From contig JBFWIF010000036.1 in NCBI GenBank assembly GCA_050256135.1, positions 1-19,873 of the forward strand: a stretch of DNA of 19,873 bases, in the 5' to 3' direction. The notes under the pieces were generated by a model. The model searched no databases. It was not told where the DNA came from and was given only the letters and a program-made list of their open reading frames with translations. The DNA is from RZYP01 sp050256135 (GTDB taxonomy: Bacteria > Bacillota > Negativicutes > Acidaminococcales > Acidaminococcaceae). Position 1 is the stretch's first letter, and each line of letters begins with the position of its first letter. Both the position numbers and the translations under genes were made by a program. Positions 15,102 through 19,873 of this stretch are shown in pieces.

Positions 15102-16298
15102 ATGGCAATTACTGTTGATAGAGATAAATGTGTAGGTTGTGAGGCCTGTGTTGCAGTGTGCCCTGTGGGTGCAATTAGTATGGTTGAGGGCAAGGCTGAC
15201 ATCAATCAAGATACTTGTATAAGCTGTGGAGCTTGTCTAAGCGAATGTCCTGTTGAAGCTATATCCAGAGACGAAGTTACCAAGATTGAGATCGAAGGTG
15301 CCGAGGAATATAAAGATATTTGGGTTTATATAGAACTTGATGGCAATGAACCTATGAATGTTGCATATGAGCTTATTGGGCAAGCAGGAGAATTAGCTGC
15401 TAAGAGCGGCCAACGTTGCTGTGCAGTTTTGATTTGTAAAGAAGCTGGCGAATTACCACAAAAATTATTTGCAGCTGGCGCGGATGTTGTTTACTTGGTG
15501 GAAGGCGAAAAATACTCGGATTACAATAATGAACTTTATACCAATGCTTTTTGTGAATTGGTGAATGAGTATAAACCTAGTGCAGTTTTGGTAGGGGCTA
15601 CAGCCGATGGACGTGATTTCGGGCCGCGTATTGCTGCCAGACTGAAAACGGGACTTTGTGCTGATTGTACAGCGCTTGATATTAGGGAAGATAAGATTGT
15701 AGAATGGACTCGTCCGGCATTGGGCGGTAATATTTTGGCTACGATTCTTTGTGATGTTAACAGACCACAGATGGGTACAGTCCGCCCAAAGGTCTTCAAA
15801 GTTAAGGAATTTGATGTTTCACGCACGGGTGAATTAATAAAGTACGAGGTAAAAAATGAAATTACTGCAAGGACACATCTTGTCAGAAAAGATGTTGTTT
15901 CTTCAGCCGGTATGTGCAAAATTGAAGATGCTGAGATAATTTGTTCTGGTGGACGTGGTATGGGTTGTTTTGACAAATTCAAACATCTGGAAGAATTGGC
16001 AGCTTTGCTAGGTGGCGCTGTTGCAGGTTCCAGAGCTGTTGTAGACGAAGGCTGGATTAGCCATCCCCAGCAAGTTGGACAATCTGGTAAAACTATTACC
16101 CCAAAAATATATTTTGCATTTGGCATTTCAGGTTCCATCCAACATATTGCGGGAATGCATGACTCGGATGTAGTCATTGCTATTAATAAGGATCCTAATG
16201 CTCCTATTTTCAAGGTTGCCAATTATGGTATTGTCGGCGATGTTAATCTTGTCTTGCCAAAGCTAATAGAAAAAGTCAAGGCATTCAAAGAATCCTGA
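15102..16298 (+). CDS. etfA: Electron transfer flavoprotein, alpha subunit, with N-terminal two-cluster ferredoxin domain
   Basis: FAD-binding alpha subunit of the Etf with a fused ferredoxin. Two ATGs compete: 15096 directly abuts the site GAGGTGA (15089-15095), so ATG 15102, six bases from it, is preferred, giving 398 residues. The first ~55 residues hold two [4Fe-4S] motifs: Cys10, 13, 16, 20 and Cys39, 42, 45, 49. The Etf alpha domain follows, with 'AVLVGATADGRDFGPRIAARL', 'TRPALGGNILATI', and the FAD-binding end 'VGQSGKTITPKIYFAFGISG', 'IQHIAGM' and 'KVANYGIVGDV'. Family knowledge: ferredoxin-fused EtfA occurs in caffeyl-CoA reductase (CarE) and lactate dehydrogenase-Etf complexes. No dehydrogenase partner is adjacent here, so the partner is encoded elsewhere or shared. 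Confidence 0.96.
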   Translation: MAITVDRDKCVGCEACVAVCPVGAISMVEGKADINQDTCISCGACLSECPVEAISRDEVTKIEIEGAEEYKDIWVYIELDGNEPMNVAYELIGQAGELAAKSGQRCCAVLICKEAGELPQKLFAAGADVVYLVEGEKYSDYNNELYTNAFCELVNEYKPSAVLVGATADGRDFGPRIAARLKTGLCADCTALDIREDKIVEWTRPALGGNILATILCDVNRPQMGTVRPKVFKVKEFDVSRTGELIKYEVKNEITARTHLVRKDVVSSAGMCKIEDAEIICSGGRGMGCFDKFKHLEELAALLGGAVAGSRAVVDEGWISHPQQVGQSGKTITPKIYFAFGISGSIQHIAGMHDSDVVIAINKDPNAPIFKVANYGIVGDVNLVLPKLIEKVKAFKES

Positions 16299-16343
16299 TT
16301 AAGAAAAGTTTTTAAGAGGGATAGACGCTTTTGGAGGAAAGGT

Positions 16344-16544
16344 ATGTGGAAGGTAGTATACATTGCACAAACGCATGAAACGGCGCTTAAGATTAAAGAA
16401 CTTTTTGCCGCAAATGGTTTTTTAACACAGATTAGCAAGCCTAATCCTAAACATAAAGGTCACGGAGCTTATGAAATCAGTGTGCCTTTTTCAGAAACTG
16501 AAGAAGCTTATGAGGTTTTGTGCAGCAACAGACTTCATGGATAA
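16344..16544 (+). CDS. Small DUF2007-like protein
   Basis: A 66-residue protein with a strong ribosome site (GGAGG at 16333-16337, six bases before ATG). It reads 'MWKVVYIAQTHETALKIKEL', then 'GFLTQISKPN', then 'AYEISVPFSETEEAYEVL', a beta-alpha-beta-beta-alpha pattern like the DUF2007 'putative signal transducing protein' family. Similar short proteins sit near glycolytic genes in other Clostridia, as I recall, sometimes under misleading names. It has no catalytic motif that I can see. It is 45 bases after etfA and is followed by a hairpin and then pyk, so it may belong to the etf transcript. Function unknown. Confidence 0.72.
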   Translation: MWKVVYIAQTHETALKIKELFAANGFLTQISKPNPKHKGHGAYEISVPFSETEEAYEVLCSNRLHG

Positions 16545-16546
16545 AG

Positions 16547-16586
16547 AATTTAAGTTCAGGTGAAGTTTTTTGCCTGAACTTAAATT
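16547..16586 (+). terminator. Long hairpin between the small protein gene and pyk
   Basis: A perfect 14-bp stem: AATTTAAGTTCAGG (16547-16560) with CCTGAACTTAAATT (16573-16586), and a 12-nt loop rich in T. The T-tail is weak (TTTATTTC), so it may be a leaky terminator or an RNA processing or stability element ahead of pyk. No clear promoter is seen between it and pyk. Confidence 0.65.
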
Positions 16587-16624
16587 TATTTCATAGAGGT
16601 GTTAAATAAAAGGAGATGAGGGCG

Positions 16625-18376
16625 TTGAAAAAAACAAAAATTATCTGTACCCTTGGCCCAAGCACCGATAATTATGCTTTAGTTGAAGAAATGATTAAAG
16701 AAGGAATGGATCTTGCACGTTTCAATTTTTCTCATGGCAATCATGAAGAACATGCAGCCAGGATAGAAATTGTTCGCAAGGCATCTGCAAAGCTATGTAA
16801 GCCAGTAGCACTTATCGCTGATACAAAAGGACCTGAAATGCGACTAGGCATTTTTGGGGAGGATAAAGTGCAACTAATGCCAGGTGATTTATTCTGCCTT
16901 ACTACAGATAAAGTAGTTGGTAATAGAGAACTTGCCTCTGTCAACTATAGCGGACTGCCGCAGGAAATAAAAGAAGGCGATGAAATTCTGCTTGCTGACG
17001 GTTTGCTCTCTTTACGTGTTGAGAAGATTGCTGGACAAAGAATATGTACTAAAGTTATTCATGGTGGCATATTAAGTTCACGTAAACGAGTGGCTGTTCC
17101 TGGGGCAGCTCTCAATTTACCGTTTATTTCCGCAGAAGATAAAGCTGATATTGAATTTGCTGTTAAACTAAACATGGATTATATTGCTGCTTCTTTTGTG
17201 CAGAAGGCGGAGGACGTTCTAGCTATTCGCAAACTTACGGAAGAACTTGGCTCAGAAATAGGTATTATTGCGAAAATTGAAAATGAAGAAGGAGTTCGCA
17301 ATATTGAAGAAATTATAAAAGTTGCGGATGGTATTATGGTTGCACGTGGAGATCTTGGGGTCGAGATACCGGCAGAAATTGTGCCATTGGTGCAGAAGGA
17401 TATTATTAAACACTGCAACAAAGTTGGTAAACCTGTTATAACAGCAACGCAAATGTTGGAAAGTATGATTAACAGTTATAGAGCAACACGAGCAGAAGCG
17501 AGTGATGTAGCTAATTCTATTTTTGATGGAACAGATGCAATTATGCTTAGCGGTGAAACTGCTTCCGGTAAGTACCCGCTTGAGGCTGTGCAGACGATGG
17601 CAAAAATAGCAAAACGTACAGAAGAAGCTCTTGATTATGTTAGTATTTTCAAAGCTAAAGGAATCGGTAAAAATACTAATACGACAGATGCGATAAGTCA
17701 TGCGACGGTACAGATTTCTGAGGAGCTGGAAGCCAATGCCATTATTTCTGTCACTGAATCCGGTTATACGGCTCGTATGATCGCCAAATATCGTCCACAG
17801 GCCTTGGTAATTGCCGTTTCACCAAGAGAGAGCCGTATACGAAAAATGCAGCTGTTATGGGGCGTTTATCCTCTGCTAGGGCCTGCTTCAAGTAATACAG
17901 ACGAGCTAATTGAATTGTCTCTAGCCAGTGCTAAAGAAAATAATATGATTCATGAGGGTGACCTGGTTGTTATTACAGCTGGTGTTTTGGCAGGTAAGCC
18001 AGGTAGTACAAATTTAATCAAGGTGATAAATGTGGGAACAAAATTATTGGCAGGTGTTGGTATAGGTAAGAGATCTATATCAGGTAAAGTATGTATAGCA
18101 AAGGAACTGAAGGATTTTACAGATAAATTAAAAACAGGTGATATCCTGGTAGTAAGCGGCCTGGTTGATGAGGTAGTCCAGTATGCAACTAAAGCTGCTG
18201 CAATAATAGCTGAAGAAGGTGGCCTGACATCATCAGTTGCCATTTTAGGTGTTAGTTATGGAATTCCGGTTATTGTAGGCGCTGCAGGGGCCGTTGACAA
18301 ACTTGATGATAATCTGGAAGTAACAGTCGATGCAACAAGTGGAATTGTATACCAAGGTAAAGTAAATACTAAATAA
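16625..18376 (+). CDS. pyk: Pyruvate kinase with C-terminal PEP-utilising-like domain
   Basis: Last step of glycolysis: phosphoenolpyruvate + ADP to pyruvate + ATP. An ATG at 16616 directly touches the ribosome site AGGAG (16611-16615), so TTG 16625, nine bases from it, is the likelier start and gives the normal N-terminus 'MKKTKIICTLGPS'; 583 residues. Seen in order: 'ARFNFSHGNHEEH', 'ADTKGPEMRLG', the B-domain insert, 'IIAKIENEEG' with Lys217 and Glu219, 'VARGDLGVEIP', 'TATQMLESM', and 'DVANSIFDGTDAIMLSGETASGKYP'. Residues ~475-583 are the extra domain known from Bacillus enzymes, similar to the mobile PEP-utilising domain. Its usual 'GGLTSHAA' loop reads GGLTSSVA here, so the histidine is missing. 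The gene may be read through from the etf side or from a promoter I cannot see. Confidence 0.97.
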   Translation: MKKTKIICTLGPSTDNYALVEEMIKEGMDLARFNFSHGNHEEHAARIEIVRKASAKLCKPVALIADTKGPEMRLGIFGEDKVQLMPGDLFCLTTDKVVGNRELASVNYSGLPQEIKEGDEILLADGLLSLRVEKIAGQRICTKVIHGGILSSRKRVAVPGAALNLPFISAEDKADIEFAVKLNMDYIAASFVQKAEDVLAIRKLTEELGSEIGIIAKIENEEGVRNIEEIIKVADGIMVARGDLGVEIPAEIVPLVQKDIIKHCNKVGKPVITATQMLESMINSYRATRAEASDVANSIFDGTDAIMLSGETASGKYPLEAVQTMAKIAKRTEEALDYVSIFKAKGIGKNTNTTDAISHATVQISEELEANAIISVTESGYTARMIAKYRPQALVIAVSPRESRIRKMQLLWGVYPLLGPASSNTDELIELSLASAKENNMIHEGDLVVITAGVLAGKPGSTNLIKVINVGTKLLAGVGIGKRSISGKVCIAKELKDFTDKLKTGDILVVSGLVDEVVQYATKAAAIIAEEGGLTSSVAILGVSYGIPVIVGAAGAVDKLDDNLEVTVDATSGIVYQGKVNTK

Positions 18377-18397
18377 TAAACGACAAGGACTGATGAC

Positions 18398-19726
18398 ATG
18401 GCAGACAAGATACAACAGTCAAATAATTCGCAGCTGGAAGCACTTTCTGCTGCCATCAATGATTTGGAACGAAAAGCTCAACATGTTGGCACAATGTCAC
18501 AAAAAGAAAAAAATATATTGGCTGGTGCGTTATTAGATGCAATTATCAATGGGTTGGATCTTGGGTCAGAACCACTACTAAATATGGCGGTAAGACGATT
18601 TAAAATAATGGTTGAGCATGGCGCTTGGACAGAAGAATTTATGGGAAAAATTAAAGCAGTTTGTATGGTTGCAATACGCAGAGCGCACAAATCATTGCTT
18701 GCTGAAATGGTGCCTGTTTATCAGCCAATTTTGCTGAATAATCTCGAATTAAGAGCAGAAGGAATTGCTGATTTAGGGATGATAGCGTGTCTGGCTGTTA
18801 AAGATGGTTTTGATGAGATTGGACGTAATTGCGTAAAAATTATTCTCATGATGGACCGTGCTGCTTCTCCTGAGCAAAGCGAAATATCTGAAACTGCGTT
18901 GCAGATATTAAAAAATATACTAATTACTGCAGCAAGAACGAAAAATGAGAAAACTTTTTGTTATGCATTGAAACTGACCAACAAAAGTTACCAAGAAAGA
19001 GATTTCACACCGGACTCGGCATTATTAAGCGAGTTTTATCTTGCCGTATTATTTGCTGCGGCTGATCATCGCTGGAGTAAGGGTTTAGTATACGTTAATG
19101 ATTTCATTTCTTTAATGCTCAGAAAAAATATATTTAGTTTTGAACAGAAGAAAAAAATAGCATATGAGTGGATACAGCTTATTGGTCAAATTGCAAGAAG
19201 GAATTGGACAGAAATGGCTCAGCAGCTTATGTGGTTCTTCTTCTCCTTTGTTTTGAAAAGTAAGGAAAGGGATATCCTTCTGTACTCAGTTGTAATGATG
19301 GGATCAAGCGTAAAAATGCATGCGGCCTGGGAGAATTTTGAAAGTGCCCTCAAAGTTTATTATCCTTGGCAATTGGCCATGTTTGTCCTGCTTGATTTGT
19401 TCTATAAACAAGAGGCAAGAGAAAACACGGATAAGCTGGAGGTAGCAAGGCTTGTTGTGAGGACGATGAGAGAGTTAGTTTTGCACGTTTCCAGACTTTC
19501 CTTGAATAAACCTGAAACAGAAACATTTAATCGATGGTTTGAGGTGTGCGTGAATAGCGACACGCCTAAACATGTGCGTATACGTGCTAGGAAAATGATG
19601 CAGCTAACTGTTCTTTATTGGGAACAGCTGCAACCAAAAGCAAGTAAAAACCAATTACCTCATCTCATAAAAATTTTCCAACCTAATCTTATAGATACTA
19701 AGTGTAAAATTATTTTAGCTGAATGA
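18398..19726 (+). CDS. Unrecognised helical protein of 442 residues
   Basis: I do not recognise this protein. It is 442 residues, starts at ATG with AAGGA at 18385-18389, and follows pyk by 21 bases. It has no signal peptide and no clear membrane helix. The predicted makeup is almost entirely alpha-helical, with repeated helix-turn-helix-sized blocks suggesting an alpha-solenoid (HEAT- or TPR-like), e.g. 'LLDAIINGLDLGSEPLLNMAVRRFKIM', 'LAEMVPVYQPILLNNLELRAEGIADLG' and 'WTEMAQQLMWFFFSFVLKSKERDILL'. The N-terminus (1-30) is polar, possibly a coiled coil. No catalytic motif is evident. Codon use and base composition look like those of its neighbours, so it appears native. A scaffolding or protein-binding role would be a guess. 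Confidence 0.75.
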   Translation: MADKIQQSNNSQLEALSAAINDLERKAQHVGTMSQKEKNILAGALLDAIINGLDLGSEPLLNMAVRRFKIMVEHGAWTEEFMGKIKAVCMVAIRRAHKSLLAEMVPVYQPILLNNLELRAEGIADLGMIACLAVKDGFDEIGRNCVKIILMMDRAASPEQSEISETALQILKNILITAARTKNEKTFCYALKLTNKSYQERDFTPDSALLSEFYLAVLFAAADHRWSKGLVYVNDFISLMLRKNIFSFEQKKKIAYEWIQLIGQIARRNWTEMAQQLMWFFFSFVLKSKERDILLYSVVMMGSSVKMHAAWENFESALKVYYPWQLAMFVLLDLFYKQEARENTDKLEVARLVVRTMRELVLHVSRLSLNKPETETFNRWFEVCVNSDTPKHVRIRARKMMQLTVLYWEQLQPKASKNQLPHLIKIFQPNLIDTKCKIILAE

Positions 19727-19753
19727 AAACGGTGCAACAAAGAGTTTGAACTG

Positions 19754-19800
19754 CACCCCAATTGTTAGACAGTATGATATACTGAAAAACAATTGGGGTG
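19754..19800 (+). repeat. 13-bp inverted repeat covering the IS end and the transposase ribosome site
   Basis: CACCCCAATTGTT (19754-19766) is exactly complementary to AACAATTGGGGTG (19788-19800), with a 21-nt loop. The right arm contains the GGGGTG ribosome site of orfA. A possible -10 (TATACT, 19778-19783) lies in the loop, without a good -35. Confidence 0.85.
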
Positions 19801-19807
19801 ATTTTTT

Positions 19808-19873
19808 ATGCCAAAGGGAATACCGCACAAAAGATATACGGCAGAGTTTAAGAAGTTTGTAATTGAAACAATG
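19808..19873 (+). CDS. IS3-family transposase OrfA, N-terminal fragment (runs off window)
   Basis: Only 22 codons are in the window. The protein begins MPKGIPHKRYTAEFKKFVIE, the usual opening of OrfA (helix-turn-helix) proteins in IS150-like elements, where 'KRYTxEFKxxVV' leads into the DNA-binding domain. GGGGTG at 19795-19800 is seven bases before the ATG. Whether the rest of the gene and OrfB are intact cannot be seen. Confidence 0.85.
   Translation, partial: MPKGIPHKRYTAEFKKFVIETM

Larger units (their letters stand above)
19747..19873 (+). mobile_element. Left end of an IS3-family (IS150-like) insertion sequence
   Basis: The sequence TGAACTGCACCCCAATTG, continuing to GTTAGACAG (19747-19772), resembles the terminal inverted repeats of IS150-group IS3 elements (TGTACTG-CCCC-A...TTAGACA). 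It is followed 36 bases later by the start of an orfA-like gene. The right end and the target duplication are outside the window, so the exact boundary is provisional. Confidence 0.83.

Noticed and set aside
15536..16222. Long open frame on the minus strand opposite etfA (228 codons)
   Set aside because: It lies wholly opposite a well-recognised gene, has no ribosome site or familiar motif, and is a shadow of the etfA codon pattern.
19731..19757. GGTGCA / TGCACC inverted repeat across the IS junction
   Set aside because: Six bases only, one arm in host DNA and one in the IS. Probably chance, or at most a competing fold.

Overview
This window looks like a chromosomal segment of a low-GC, anaerobic Firmicute, most probably one of the Negativicutes (Acidaminococcaceae or Selenomonadales type). 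The reasons are a T-box riboswitch, SepF, a YlbF-family protein, a Bacillus-type pyruvate kinase with a C-terminal extension, a TRAP transporter, and an EtfB that closely resembles the bifurcating Acidaminococcus protein as I remember it. The taxonomic call is inference. Every convincing gene is on the + strand, and three genes appear to start with TTG.

Region 1 (1-3230) opens inside diaminopropionate ammonia-lyase. A secreted VanX-like D-Ala-D-Ala dipeptidase follows, overlapping it by 4 nt. A YlbF-family gene and murB come next, almost touching, and end at a clear terminator.

Region 2 (3231-4923) is a single gene for a beta-CASP metallo-beta-lactamase RNA hydrolase behind a sigma-H-like promoter.

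Region 3 (4950-8263) is the most interesting part. A consensus sigma-A promoter leads into a complete T-box leader whose specifier reads best as CTC (Leu). An intrinsic terminator follows, then a complete DctP-DctQ-DctM TRAP transporter. Importer expression therefore appears to be governed by uncharged tRNA, probably tRNA-Leu.

Region 4 (8264-14195) holds typA, a compact sepF and dnaE. typA has a consensus promoter followed at once by a terminator-like hairpin. sepF has a second sigma-H-like promoter and ends at a strong terminator.

Region 5 (14196-18376) is energy metabolism: etfB, a ferredoxin-fused etfA, a small DUF2007-like protein and pyk.

Region 6 (18377-19873) has a 442-residue helical protein of unknown function and then the left end of an IS3-family (IS150-like) insertion sequence. 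A 13-bp inverted repeat near its left terminal repeat could hide the transposase ribosome binding site in read-through RNA.

I found no rRNA, tRNA or CRISPR array. Nothing here is a clearly unprecedented multi-gene system. The strongest leads are the T-box-controlled TRAP operon, the sigma-H-like promoters, the typA leader hairpin and the IS hairpin.
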